64,000 nt of DNA from Pseudomonadaceae bacterium (GTDB lineage: Bacteria; Pseudomonadota; Gammaproteobacteria; Pseudomonadales; Pseudomonadaceae): contig CAAFUS010000009.1 of assembly GCA_900766265.1 (NCBI GenBank), positions 1 through 64,000 on the forward strand, written 5' to 3'. The notes under the pieces are model-generated. The model did no database searches. It had not been told where the DNA came from and was given only the letters and a program-made list of their open reading frames with translations. Shown piece after piece: positions 29,493-37,904 of this stretch (its first letter is position 1; each line of letters starts with the position of its first letter). Position numbers and translations under genes: made by a program.

Positions 29493-29863
29493 TTCGCATG
29501 GCGCTGGCGGTTGCGGCGGGCGGTGTCGTCGGCACCCTGATTCGCTTCGGCGTGGCTAACTGGGTCAACGCCAACTGGCCACGCTATTTCTATGGCGCGA
29601 CCCTCGGGGTGAACCTGCTCGGTTGCTTGCTGATCGGCTACCTGTACATGGTCTTCCTGAATCGCCCCGACATTCCCCTGGAGATCCGGTCTGGCCTGGT
29701 AGTGGGCCTTCTCGGTGCGCTCACCACCTTCTCGACCTTTTCACTCGATACCTTGCGCCTGTTCGAATCCGGACAGGCCGGCGTCGCGCTGGGCTATCTC
29801 GCGCTCAGCGTCGGCGGCGGATTGCTGGCCGCCTGGCTGGGGGTATCGCTCGCCAGGTTATGA
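29489..29863 (+). CDS. crcB: fluoride ion channel CrcB/Fluc
   Basis: A 124-residue four-helix membrane protein that forms a dual-topology dimeric fluoride exporter. Signature segments are GVNLLGCLLIG (Gly-x-Asn-x-x-Gly) and GALTTFSTFSLDTL, which lines the pore. It starts with TTG inside the rarA stop codon, preceded by AGGAG at good spacing; an ATG three codons later is the alternative. No fluoride riboswitch is visible just upstream, which fits its being an internal operon gene. Confidence 0.93.
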   Translation: MIRMALAVAAGGVVGTLIRFGVANWVNANWPRYFYGATLGVNLLGCLLIGYLYMVFLNRPDIPLEIRSGLVVGLLGALTTFSTFSLDTLRLFESGQAGVALGYLALSVGGGLLAAWLGVSLARL

Positions 29864-29935
29864 ACCGCGCACGCTTCACAGTAAACTTCGCTTCCTCTTG
29901 CCCTAATCCAAAGCCTCAACAGAACGAGACTCGCC

Positions 29936-31216
29936 ATGCTTGATTCCAAACTCGTACGCAACCAGCTGCATGATGTCGCAGCCCGTCTGGCCACTCGGGG
30001 CTTCCAGCTCGACGTGGCGCGTATCGAGGCGCTCGAAGCCCAGCGCAAGACGGTGCAGACACGCACCGAGCAGCTGCAGGCCGAGCGCAACGCCCGCTCC
30101 AAGTCCATCGGGCAGGCCAAGCAGCGCGGCGAGGACATCGCGCCGCTGCTGGCCGACGTCGATCGCATGGGAGCCGAGCTCAAGTCGGCCGAAGTCGACC
30201 TGCAGGGCATCCAGGACGAACTGGACCAGCTGATGCTCAGCCTGCCAAATCTGCCGCACGAGTCGGTCCCGGTGGGCAAGGGGGAGGACGAGAACGTCGA
30301 GGTCCGTCGCTGGGGCACCCCGACGACATTCGACTTCTCGGTTCAGGATCACGTCGCGCTCGGCGAACGGCATGGCTGGCTGGACTTCGAAACGGCGGCA
30401 AAGCTGTCGGGTGCGCGCTTCGCCTTGATGCGTGGCCCGATCGCCCGACTGCACCGTGCGCTGGCACAGTTCATGATCGACTTGCACACCCGCGAGCACG
30501 GCTACGAAGAGGCCTATACACCCTACCTGGTACAGGCGCCGGCGCTGCAGGGGACCGGGCAACTGCCGAAATTCGAGGAAGACCTGTTCAAGATCGGCCG
30601 CGAAGGGCAGGCGGACCTCTACCTGATCCCGACGGCCGAAGTGTCGCTGACGAACATAGTCGCTGGGGAGATGCTCGACGCCAAGCAACTGCCCCTGAAG
30701 TTCGTTGCCCATACGCCGTGCTTTCGCAGCGAGGCGGGCGCCTCCGGCCGCGATACCCGCGGGATGATCCGCCAGCATCAGTTCGATAAGGTGGAGATGG
30801 TGCAGATCGTCGAGCCGAGCCGCTCGTGCGAAGCGCTGGAAAGCCTGACCGCCAACGCCGAACGGGTGCTGCAGCTGCTCGAGTTGCCGTACCGGGTGTT
30901 GGCCCTGTGCACCGGCGACATGGGCTTCGGGGCGACCAAGACCTACGACTTGGAGGTCTGGGTGCCAAGCCAGGACAAGTACCGCGAAATCTCTTCGTGC
31001 TCCAATTGCGGGGATTTTCAGGCGCGTCGGATGCAAGCGCGCTACCGCAACCCCGAAACCGGCAAACCGGAGCTGGTGCACACCCTCAACGGCTCGGGCC
31101 TGGCGGTCGGCCGTACGCTGGTGGCAGTGCTCGAAAACTATCAGCAGGCCGATGGCAGCATCCGCGTACCCGAGGCGCTCAAGCCGTACATGGGTGGAAT
31201 CGAGCTCATAGGCTGA
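29936..31216 (+). CDS. serS: seryl-tRNA synthetase
   Basis: Class II aminoacyl-tRNA synthetase, 426 residues. An N-terminal antiparallel coiled coil (roughly 1-105, binds the tRNA-Ser long arm) is followed by the catalytic core with motif 2 FRSEAGASGRDTRGMIRQHQFDKVEMVQ and motif 3 NGSGLAVGRTLVAVLENYQ. The tRNA-Ser(UGA) gene is 6 kb downstream. Start MLDSKLVRNQ is typical. Confidence 0.97.
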   Translation: MLDSKLVRNQLHDVAARLATRGFQLDVARIEALEAQRKTVQTRTEQLQAERNARSKSIGQAKQRGEDIAPLLADVDRMGAELKSAEVDLQGIQDELDQLMLSLPNLPHESVPVGKGEDENVEVRRWGTPTTFDFSVQDHVALGERHGWLDFETAAKLSGARFALMRGPIARLHRALAQFMIDLHTREHGYEEAYTPYLVQAPALQGTGQLPKFEEDLFKIGREGQADLYLIPTAEVSLTNIVAGEMLDAKQLPLKFVAHTPCFRSEAGASGRDTRGMIRQHQFDKVEMVQIVEPSRSCEALESLTANAERVLQLLELPYRVLALCTGDMGFGATKTYDLEVWVPSQDKYREISSCSNCGDFQARRMQARYRNPETGKPELVHTLNGSGLAVGRTLVAVLENYQQADGSIRVPEALKPYMGGIELIG

Positions 31217-31277
31217 GTCGCCGGTCGGCTCCGGCCGCTCTCCACGCTGCCCCGTCATCGCCTGCAGGACCGTTTCG

Positions 31278-32681
31278 ATGGATTACCTACCGCTGTTCCA
31301 TATGCTCCGCGGTCGCACCGTTCTGGTGATCGGCGGCGGCGAAATCGCGCTGCGCAAGGCGCGACTGCTCGCCGACGCCGGTGCCCGGCTGAGGGTCGTC
31401 GCGCCCGAGATCGAAACGACGCTACGTACCCTGGTGCAAGAGGGGGGCGGGGAGTGTGTGGAGCGGATCTATGCCGCCAAGGATCTGGGCGGCTGCGTCC
31501 TGGCGGTCGCGGCGACCGACGACGAACCGCTCAATGCTCAGGTGTCCGAAGATGCCAACCGGCTCGGTGTGCCGGTCAACGTGGTCGATGCGCCGGCGCT
31601 GTGCAGCGTGATTTTCCCGGCCATTGTCGACCGTTCGCCGTTGGTCATCGCTGTGTCCAGTGGGGGCGACGCGCCGGTGCTGGCGCGGCTCGTTCGCGCG
31701 CGGTTGGAAACCTGGATCCCGGCCGCGTATGGGCGCCTCGCCGGCCTGGCAAAGCGCTTTCGCCGCGAGGTCAAGGCGGCGTTGCCGAACCTCCAGCAGC
31801 GCAGGGTGTTCTGGGAAGACGTGTTCCAGGGGCCGATCGCCGAGCGGTGCCTGGCCGGGCAGGACGAGCAGGCGAAGGCCTTGCTCGCCGAGAGGCTTGC
31901 AGGTGCCGCGCCGCGCGAGTTGGGTGAGGTCTACCTGGTCGGCGCCGGGCCCGGCGATCCGGACCTGTTGACCTTCCGTGCCCTGCGCCTGATGCAGCAG
32001 GCCGACGTGGTGCTTTACGACCGTCTGGTGGCACCGGCGATCCTCGAGCTCTGCCGGCGTGACGCAGACCGCATCTACGTCGGCAAGCAGCGGGCGAACC
32101 ATGCCTTGCCGCAGGATCAGATCAACCAACAGTTGGTCGAGCTGGCCCGGCAAGGCAAGCGCGTGGTGCGCCTCAAAGGTGGCGATCCCTTCATCTTCGG
32201 CCGTGGCGGCGAGGAAATCGAGGAGCTCGCCGCCCACGGCATTCCGTTCCAGGTGGTGCCCGGCATCACCGCGGCAAGCGGCTGTGCGGCCTATGCCGGT
32301 ATTCCGCTGACCCATCGTGATCATGCGCAGTCGGTGCGCTTTATCACCGGCCACCTGAAGGACGACAGCTGCAACCTGCCTTGGAAGGAGATGCGGGCGC
32401 CCGGCGAGACCCTGGTGTTCTACATGGGGCTGGTGGGGCTGCCGGTCATCTGCGAGCAGCTGATCGCCCACGGTCGGCGACCGGACACGCCTGCGGCGCT
32501 GGTGCAGCAGGGCACCACGGTAAACCAGCGGGTATTCACCGGGACGTTGGCGGACCTGCCGCTCCAGGTGGCGCGGCATCAGGTCCAGGCGCCGACCCTG
32601 ATCATCGTCGGCGACGTCGTTTCGCTGCGCGACAAGCTGGCCTGGTTCGAGGGCGCCCAAGCCAGCTCTTCGGGCGACTGA
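31278..32681 (+). CDS. cysG: siroheme synthase CysG (trifunctional)
   Basis: Makes siroheme from uroporphyrinogen III: C-terminal SAM-dependent methyltransferase, N-terminal dehydrogenase and ferrochelatase. The 467-residue product begins MDYLPLFHMLRGRTVLVIGGGEIALRKARLL with the NAD-binding Gly-rich loop, and has the methyltransferase motif VYLVGAGPGDPDLLTFRALRLMQQADVVLYDRLV near residue 218 and VVRLKGGDPFIFGRGGEE. All three activities appear intact. It follows serS with 61 bp, a conserved order. Confidence 0.97.
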   Translation: MDYLPLFHMLRGRTVLVIGGGEIALRKARLLADAGARLRVVAPEIETTLRTLVQEGGGECVERIYAAKDLGGCVLAVAATDDEPLNAQVSEDANRLGVPVNVVDAPALCSVIFPAIVDRSPLVIAVSSGGDAPVLARLVRARLETWIPAAYGRLAGLAKRFRREVKAALPNLQQRRVFWEDVFQGPIAERCLAGQDEQAKALLAERLAGAAPRELGEVYLVGAGPGDPDLLTFRALRLMQQADVVLYDRLVAPAILELCRRDADRIYVGKQRANHALPQDQINQQLVELARQGKRVVRLKGGDPFIFGRGGEEIEELAAHGIPFQVVPGITAASGCAAYAGIPLTHRDHAQSVRFITGHLKDDSCNLPWKEMRAPGETLVFYMGLVGLPVICEQLIAHGRRPDTPAALVQQGTTVNQRVFTGTLADLPLQVARHQVQAPTLIIVGDVVSLRDKLAWFEGAQASSSGD

Positions 32682-32685
32682 ACCG

Positions 32686-33687
32686 TCAGCGTCGCGTCCA
32701 CATCCCCTGGCCCTGGAAGCGACCACGGTCGTGAGGGCGGACTAGGGCGAGTTCGGGCCCCTTGGGCACCAGGCCGTTGGCGTTGATGTTCCGATGGCTG
32801 CGGTAGTAGTGCCCTTTTATGTGCTCGAAATTTACCGTCTCGGCGATGCCGGGCCACTGATACAGCTCGCGCAGCCAATTCGACAGGTTGGGGTAATCCT
32901 CGATGCGCCTGAGGTTGCACTTGAAGTGCCCGTAATACACGGCGTCGAAGCGCACCAGTGTAGTGAACAGGCGCCAGTCGGCTTCGGTGATAAAGGTGCC
33001 GGTCAGATAACGCTGAGCGCCCAGTAGCGTGTCCAAGTGATCCAGTTCGGCGAACAGCTCGTCGAACGCCTCCTCGTAAGCCGGCTGGGTCGTGGCGAAG
33101 CCGGCGCGATAAACACCATTGTTGACCGCCGGGTAGATGCGTTCGTTGAGTGCGTCGATCTGCTCGCGTAACGGCTCCGGGTAGAGGTCGACAGTGGAGC
33201 CGGTGATTGCGTCGAACGCTTCGTTGAAGATGCGGATGATTTCGGCGGACTCGTTGTTGACGATGCGCCGCTCCTTGCGATCCCACAGCACCGGTACCGT
33301 TACCCGCCCCGTGTAATTCGGGTCATCGACGGTGTAGCGCTGGTGCAGGTAGTCGAGGCCGTCCAACGCATCGCCGCTCGAGCCAGTGTTGCGGTCGAAG
33401 GTCCAGCCATTTTCGGCCATCAGGAAGCTGGCCACCGAAACGTCGATCAGCGCGTCGAGCTGCTTGAGCTTGCGGTAGATGAGCGTGCGGTGAGCCCAAG
33501 GGCAGGCCAGGGACACGTAAAGATGGTAGCGGCCCGGCTCGGCAGGGAAAGCGGGCTGGCCATCCGGGCCTGGCCGACCATCCGCGCTGATCCAGTTTCT
33601 GCGTTGAGCCTGCTCGCGCTGGAACTTGCCGTCTTTGCTATTCACGTACCAGCGGTCCTGCCACTGGCCATCGACCAAAAGTCCCAT
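32686..33687 (-). CDS. yqjG: glutathionyl-hydroquinone reductase (YqjG/PcpF family)
   Basis: Xi-class glutathione transferase that reduces glutathionyl-hydroquinones. The 333-residue product has the catalytic CPWAHR motif (residue 59-64 region, SLACPWAHRTLIYRKLK) and the YQWPGIAETVNFEHIKGHYYRSHRNINANGLVPKGP C-terminal block typical of the family. It ends 4 bp from the convergent cysG stop with no terminator in between. Substrate in this organism is unknown. Confidence 0.93.
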   Translation of the reverse strand: MGLLVDGQWQDRWYVNSKDGKFQREQAQRRNWISADGRPGPDGQPAFPAEPGRYHLYVSLACPWAHRTLIYRKLKQLDALIDVSVASFLMAENGWTFDRNTGSSGDALDGLDYLHQRYTVDDPNYTGRVTVPVLWDRKERRIVNNESAEIIRIFNEAFDAITGSTVDLYPEPLREQIDALNERIYPAVNNGVYRAGFATTQPAYEEAFDELFAELDHLDTLLGAQRYLTGTFITEADWRLFTTLVRFDAVYYGHFKCNLRRIEDYPNLSNWLRELYQWPGIAETVNFEHIKGHYYRSHRNINANGLVPKGPELALVRPHDRGRFQGQGMWTRR

Positions 33688-33748
33688 GTCTGCCTCCTCT
33701 CGCTTCAGATAGGAGGCAGTCTAGGGTCGTTGGTTCGATCGAAGCGCG

Positions 33749-34753
33749 CTAAAGCCCGCTCAAACCCATCGTCGGATTCGATAGATTACGCGCCGCCCAG
33801 TAACGGTTCGCTAGCGCGAAGGCTTCGTCCCGGCTGTGACCGAGCGCTCGCAGGCCGAGCGCCATTGTCGCCACGACGGCCAGTTGCGCGTAGTCGTCTT
33901 CGGCCGTGCCGTTCCAGACGGCCAGCATCTGCTGCGGGTCGAGCGTGGCCGGCTTCACATGGCGCTGCGGTGACAGGGGTGGCCATTCCTCGTCCCAGGC
34001 TTCGCCGGCGTGGGTGCCGTAGAGGTGAGAACGCGCGTCGGGGTTGATCTCGATCTCGCCGCCTTCGCCTTTGATCACGATGGACGTGTCGCCGAGCAGC
34101 CGGCTGGCTTCGCGGTGGTTCTCCTGATAACCGGGGTGGAAGATGCTCTGCAACGCACAGCGCGCTCCGAGCGGGTTGAGGATGCGAGCCAGAGAATGAA
34201 TCGGTGAGCGCAGACCGAGCACGTTGCGCAGATCGATCATGCACTGCAGCCCTGGCATCCAGGTACCTAGCGGGATGAACGCCGGCGTGCCGTTGTCGAG
34301 CGCGGCGGCTACCTGTTGCCAATCGCTGCATTGGGGAATTGCGAGCAGCTCGAGTTGCTGCTCGGTATAGATCCGGCCGGCGGTATGCGCGCCACCGCCA
34401 TGCAAGAGGATGCGCACCCCGTTCTGAGCCAGGCATTTACAGGCCAGCAGATACCATGGCAGGTGACGTTTCTTGCCAGCGTAGCTCGGCCAGTCCAGGT
34501 CGACCGGGATCGAGGGCGCTTCTAGTCTTTCACGGACCGCCTCGGTGAAGCCGGCCAGTTCCTGGGCGCTCTCTTCCTTGTGGCGCAGCAGCATCAGGAA
34601 GGCGCCCAGCTGGGCGTCCTCGACCTTACCATCGAGCAGCATGCCCATGGCTTGCCTGGCTTCCTCACGGGTCAGGTCACGGGCTCCCCGCTTGCCCTTG
34701 CCGAGAATGCGGACGAAGGGGGCGAAGGGGTGTTCGGCGGGTGTCACCATCAT
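33749..34753 (-). CDS. ybiB: YbiB-like nucleic-acid-binding protein (TrpD2, anthranilate phosphoribosyltransferase fold)
   Basis: A 334-residue member of the glycosyltransferase family 3 / TrpD2 group. It has the N-terminal helical domain (LTREEARQAMGMLLDGKVEDAQLGAFLMLLRHKEESAQELAGFTEAVRE) of the phosphoribosyltransferase fold, but E. coli YbiB does not make PRA and binds nucleic acid instead. The ATG at 34753 overlaps the tusE stop (ATGA), so it appears to be the last gene of tusDCBE. A link to tRNA thiolation is inferred from position only. Confidence 0.88.
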   Translation of the reverse strand: MMVTPAEHPFAPFVRILGKGKRGARDLTREEARQAMGMLLDGKVEDAQLGAFLMLLRHKEESAQELAGFTEAVRERLEAPSIPVDLDWPSYAGKKRHLPWYLLACKCLAQNGVRILLHGGGAHTAGRIYTEQQLELLAIPQCSDWQQVAAALDNGTPAFIPLGTWMPGLQCMIDLRNVLGLRSPIHSLARILNPLGARCALQSIFHPGYQENHREASRLLGDTSIVIKGEGGEIEINPDARSHLYGTHAGEAWDEEWPPLSPQRHVKPATLDPQQMLAVWNGTAEDDYAQLAVVATMALGLRALGHSRDEAFALANRYWAARNLSNPTMGLSGL

Positions 34754-35088
34754 AGGCAATTGCTCGGCTTGGGCAGGCCGGCCAGCTTGGCGGCAAGTTT
34801 GGCTGGCGTGCCGTTGAAAAGGCGGTTGAGGTGCTGGCTATTGCCCTTTTCAGGTCCCAGTTCCTGCGCCACGTACTTGACCAGCGGGCGGGTGGCCGGC
34901 GACAGCTGGAACTCGCGATAGAACTGCCGCAGCAGGCCGATGATCTCCCAGTGATCGGTCGTCAGCTCGATGCCTTCAGCCACGGCCAGCTGGAGGGCGA
35001 CCGCCTCGTTCCAGTCGTCGAGATCGATCAGATAGCCTTCCTTGTCCAGGGCGACGGGGTGTTCGCCCACCATCAGTCGCTCATTCAT
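34750..35088 (-). CDS. tusE: sulfur relay protein TusE (DsrC family)
   Basis: Accepts persulfide from TusD and passes it to MnmA for 2-thiouridine synthesis. The 112-residue protein has the DsrC fold blocks DKEGYLIDLDDWNEAVALQLA and ELTTDHWEIIGLLRQFYREFQLSPATRPLVKYV. The essential penultimate Cys is present (Cys111 in ...PKPSNCL). It overlaps tusB by 4 bp and ybiB by 4 bp. Its partner enzyme MnmA is encoded at 13262-14389. Confidence 0.95.
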   Translation of the reverse strand: MNERLMVGEHPVALDKEGYLIDLDDWNEAVALQLAVAEGIELTTDHWEIIGLLRQFYREFQLSPATRPLVKYVAQELGPEKGNSQHLNRLFNGTPAKLAAKLAGLPKPSNCL

Positions 35089-35387
35089 AGCCAGCTGTTG
35101 ATCCGGGCGTAGCGCGCGCAGAGTTCGACGAACCCGTTGTAGTCGACGATTGTCAGGCGCGACGGCAGCGAGACCAATGCGCGGGCTTGCAAGTCTTCGT
35201 CCAGTGCGATCAGCGCCACGCTATCGGGCATCAGCTCAAGGGCCTGCAGCTGCGCGGTATTCTCCGTAAGCGCGTACACCGCGTCTCCGGTGAGCAGCAG
35301 TGCATCACCTGGCGCGAGCAGGCGCAGACAGCTGGCGAGGCGGCCGTCGCTAAAGGGGGAGTGGGAGAGCATGTGCAGGGTACCCAT
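35085..35387 (-). CDS. tusB: sulfur relay protein TusB
   Basis: A 100-residue subunit of the TusBCD heterohexamer. It starts MGTLHMLSHSPFSDGRLASCLRLLAPGDALLLTGDAVYAL, which is the family N terminus. TusB has no catalytic cysteine of its own. The gene overlaps tusC by one base and tusE by four, so the subunits are translationally coupled. Confidence 0.92.
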   Translation of the reverse strand: MGTLHMLSHSPFSDGRLASCLRLLAPGDALLLTGDAVYALTENTAQLQALELMPDSVALIALDEDLQARALVSLPSRLTIVDYNGFVELCARYARINSWL

Positions 35388-35746
35388 CAGAGCGTGATCA
35401 CCTGGTCGTAACGGTTGATGAGTTCGGCGAGGCCCTGCGCATCGAGGATTTCCACCGCAGGCGCCAGTGCGGAATCGGCGAGCCCCCGCTCGGCCAGGCT
35501 GCGGGCGCAGGCGTACAGCTCATCCACGCCGAACAGCGAGAGCGCCTTGAGATTGGCGGTGAGGTCCTTCTGCTGCAGCGCTGTCGGCTGCTGTCCTGCG
35601 GCCAGTTGCAGCACGCCGTCGTCAAGGAAGAGCAGCCCGATGGGCAGCTCGAAAGCGCCGCCGGCCAGCGCGATGTCCAGCGCTTCGCGGGCACCGGGAC
35701 CTGACCAGGGCGATTGCCGGCTAACGATCAGCATCGAGCGAGCCAT
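35387..35746 (-). CDS. tusC: sulfur relay protein TusC
   Basis: A 119-residue DsrF-like subunit of TusBCD. Family features are the strand MLIVSRQSPWSGPGAREALDIALAGGAFELPIGLLFLDDGVLQL and the conserved FGVDELYACARSLAERGL. It lies between tusD and tusB with one-base overlaps at both ends. Confidence 0.92.
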   Translation of the reverse strand: MARSMLIVSRQSPWSGPGAREALDIALAGGAFELPIGLLFLDDGVLQLAAGQQPTALQQKDLTANLKALSLFGVDELYACARSLAERGLADSALAPAVEILDAQGLAELINRYDQVITL

Positions 35747-36138
35747 CAGTGACCTCCGAAGCAGATCAGTCGATCCGCCTGCTGCGCGGCTTCGTGCAGT
35801 TGTCCCAGTCCGGAAAGCTCCCAGCCCTTGGCCAGGTTGGCGGCGGGACGGTCATGACGTTCGGCTTCCCTCGCATCCAGCACGCCGCGACGCAGCGCGG
35901 CGGCAATACAAACCACGCCATCCAGCTGCTTGGCTGCAATGAAGCGCGACCACTCTGTGGCGGTGTCCAGCTCATCCTGAGGCGCGACCGTATTGGCCGA
36001 GGCGCTGTGGACGCCGTCCTGGTAAAAGAACAGCCGAACGATTTCGTGGCCACCGGCCAGGGCCGCCTCGGCAAAGCGCAAGGCCCGGCGCGAGGCGGGG
36101 CTGTGGGGGGCGGAGAAGAGGGCGATCGCGAATTTCAT
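35746..36138 (-). CDS. tusD: sulfurtransferase TusD
   Basis: A 130-residue DsrE-like subunit that carries the persulfide received from TusA. The active-site Cys is present in LDGVVCIAAALRRG (residue 77). The conserved FAIALFSAP and EIVRLFFYQDGV segments are seen. It is the first gene of tusD-C-B-E-ybiB, all overlapping on the minus strand, about 90 bp beyond the BI-1 gene and its terminator. Confidence 0.93.
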   Translation of the reverse strand: MKFAIALFSAPHSPASRRALRFAEAALAGGHEIVRLFFYQDGVHSASANTVAPQDELDTATEWSRFIAAKQLDGVVCIAAALRRGVLDAREAERHDRPAANLAKGWELSGLGQLHEAAQQADRLICFGGH

Positions 36139-36188
36139 GGTTCACCATGGCGGAGCATGGGCGCAATGATACGCCAGCTGCAGAAACG

Positions 36189-36212
36189 AAAAAGCCCGCC
36201 GAAGCGGGCTTG
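36189..36212 (-). terminator. terminator of the BI-1 gene
   Basis: AAGCCCGC / GCGGGCTT with a CGAA loop; on the minus strand it is followed by TTTTCG, 16 bp after the BI-1 stop codon. Confidence 0.88.
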
Positions 36213-36227
36213 TCCGTAGCCGTTTGA

Positions 36228-36896
36228 TCAGTCGTTGTTGCTGAAGATGCCGAGCAGCTGCAGCAGGCTGATGAACAGGTTGTAGATCGAGACGAACAGG
36301 CTGATGGTAGCCATGATGTAGTTGCGTTCGCCGCCATGGATGATGGCACTGGTCTGGAACAGGATGCAGGCCGAGGAGAACAGGACGAAGCCTGCGCTGA
36401 TGGCCAGCTGCAGACCGCTGATCTGGAAGAAGAAGCTCGCCAGCATCGCGCCGATCAGGACGAAGAACCCGGCTGTGATGAAGCCGCTGAGAAAGCTCAT
36501 GTCCTTGCGGGTAGTCAGCACGAAGGCGGATAGGCCGAAGAACACCAGAGCGGTCATCGACAGGGCTGAAGCGATCAGCTCGCCGCCATTGGCCAGCCCC
36601 AGGTACATATTGAGGATCGGGCCGAGCGTGTAGCCCATGAAGCCGGTCAGCGCGAAGGTGGACAGCAGGCCCCACGCCGAGTTGCGCAGCTTCGCGGTGA
36701 GGAAGAACAACCCGTAAAAGCCAATCAGCACCACGAAAATGTTCGGGCGCGCGACATTGGCTTGCATGGCGAGATAAGCGACAAGGGCGCTGAAGCCCAG
36801 CGTCATGGCCAGCAGGCCATAGGTGTTGCGCAGCACCTTGCTGACTTCCCGCTCCTCGACCTGCGCGCTGTTTACTGCGTAGTTCTGTTCGTGCAT
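36228..36896 (-). CDS. yccA: Bax inhibitor-1/YccA family membrane protein
   Basis: A 222-residue protein with seven predicted membrane helices of the BI-1/TMBIM family. In E. coli YccA is a substrate and modulator of FtsH; BI-1 relatives leak Ca2+. The start MHEQNYAVNSAQVEEREVSKVLRNTYGLLAMTLGFSALVAYLAM is the family N terminus, and the ORF's longer upstream part overlaps the tRNA-Ser region. The C-terminal SLFVSIYNLFISLLQLLGIF is typical. Confidence 0.93.
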   Translation of the reverse strand: MHEQNYAVNSAQVEEREVSKVLRNTYGLLAMTLGFSALVAYLAMQANVARPNIFVVLIGFYGLFFLTAKLRNSAWGLLSTFALTGFMGYTLGPILNMYLGLANGGELIASALSMTALVFFGLSAFVLTTRKDMSFLSGFITAGFFVLIGAMLASFFFQISGLQLAISAGFVLFSSACILFQTSAIIHGGERNYIMATISLFVSIYNLFISLLQLLGIFSNND

Positions 36897-36981
36897 GACG
36901 ACACTCCTATGGTGCAGACAAAACCTGAGACGATCTGCCCGGATCATAACAGAGGCTGGAAAACGTACCAGTGGGCAGTGT

Positions 36982-37009
36982 TTGACAGTGTGTTTCGATT
37001 CGGTAATAT
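36982..37009 (+). promoter_or_regulatory. promoter of tRNA-Ser
   Basis: TTGACA, 16-bp spacer, TAATAT, ending 17 bp before the first tRNA base. This is a near-consensus sigma-70 promoter. Confidence 0.85.
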
Positions 37010-37026
37010 TGCCGCCCGCTTCATGC

Positions 37027-37116
37027 GGAGGTGTGGCCGAGTGGTTTAAGGCAGCGGTCTTGAAAACCGCCGAAGGGGAAACTCTTCCGTGAGTTCGAAT
37101 CTCACCGCCTCCGCCA
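37027..37116 (+). tRNA. serT: tRNA-Ser(UGA)
   Basis: 90-nt class II tRNA with encoded CCA. The acceptor GGAGGTG pairs with CGCCTCC, D-arm contains GTGGCCGAGTGG, the anticodon stem GCGGT/ACCGC encloses loop CTTGAAA (anticodon TGA), a long variable arm follows, and the T-arm is GTGAGTTCGAATCTCAC. Confidence 0.97.
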
Positions 37117-37259
37117 TCTTCTTGTGCAGTGATGGCGTTCGGTCCTGCGCGCAAGTCGCCCGGGTGCTGAGTTAGATCATGGTTTTTTTGTTAGAGTTCG
37201 GCCACTCTTGGTGCGATCTGACGACCCAGCCACTTATCCATGCACAATGAGGTGTCCGC

Positions 37260-37904
37260 TTGATTAGGGTGCTTGTGGTCGATGACCACGATCTGGTTCG
37301 TACGGGCATTTCCCGAATGCTCGCCGATATCGATGGGCTGCAGGTGGTGGGCCAGGCCGAATCGGGCGAAGAAGCGATCAAGAAAGCGCGCGAATTGAAG
37401 CCCGATGTTGTCCTGATGGACGTCAAGATGCCAGGCATTGGCGGCCTCGAGGCGACCCGCAAGCTCCTTCGAAGCTACCCGGACATGAAGGTCATCGCCG
37501 TCACCGTCTGCGAGGAAGATCCCTTCCCGACGCGGCTGTTGCAGGCTGGCGCTGCCGGTTACCTGACGAAGGGGGCCGGGCTCAACGAGATGATCCAGGC
37601 GATCCGCCTGGTCTTCGCCGGCCAGCGGTACATCAGCCCCCAGATCGCCCAGCAGCTCGCGCTGAAATCCTTCCAGCCTCAGGTAAACGGTTCGCCGTTC
37701 GACCTGTTGTCCGAGCGCGAGATTCAGATCGCCCTGATGATCGCCAATTGCCAGAAGGTTCAGGTCATTTCCGACAAGCTCTGCCTATCGCCCAAGACCG
37801 TGAACACGTACCGCTACCGCATATTCGAGAAGCTCTCGATCACCAGCGATGTGGAGCTCGTGTTGCTCGCGGTTCGCCATGGCATGGTCGACGCCATCAG
37901 CTGA
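37260..37904 (+). CDS. gacA: response regulator GacA/UvrY
   Basis: LuxR/FixJ-type response regulator of the GacS/GacA system, which switches on the Rsm small RNAs. The 214-residue product has receiver acidic pocket Asp8/Asp9, phosphorylation site Asp54 (VVLMDVKMPG), and a C-terminal LuxR HTH (LSEREIQIALMIANCQKVQVISDKLCLSPKTVNTYRYRIFEKL). The start is TTG at 37260, with GAGGTG upstream; rare TTG starts are known for gacA in Pseudomonas. The stop overlaps the uvrC start (TGATG), the conserved gacA-uvrC arrangement. Confidence 0.96.
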   Translation: MIRVLVVDDHDLVRTGISRMLADIDGLQVVGQAESGEEAIKKARELKPDVVLMDVKMPGIGGLEATRKLLRSYPDMKVIAVTVCEEDPFPTRLLQAGAAGYLTKGAGLNEMIQAIRLVFAGQRYISPQIAQQLALKSFQPQVNGSPFDLLSEREIQIALMIANCQKVQVISDKLCLSPKTVNTYRYRIFEKLSITSDVELVLLAVRHGMVDAIS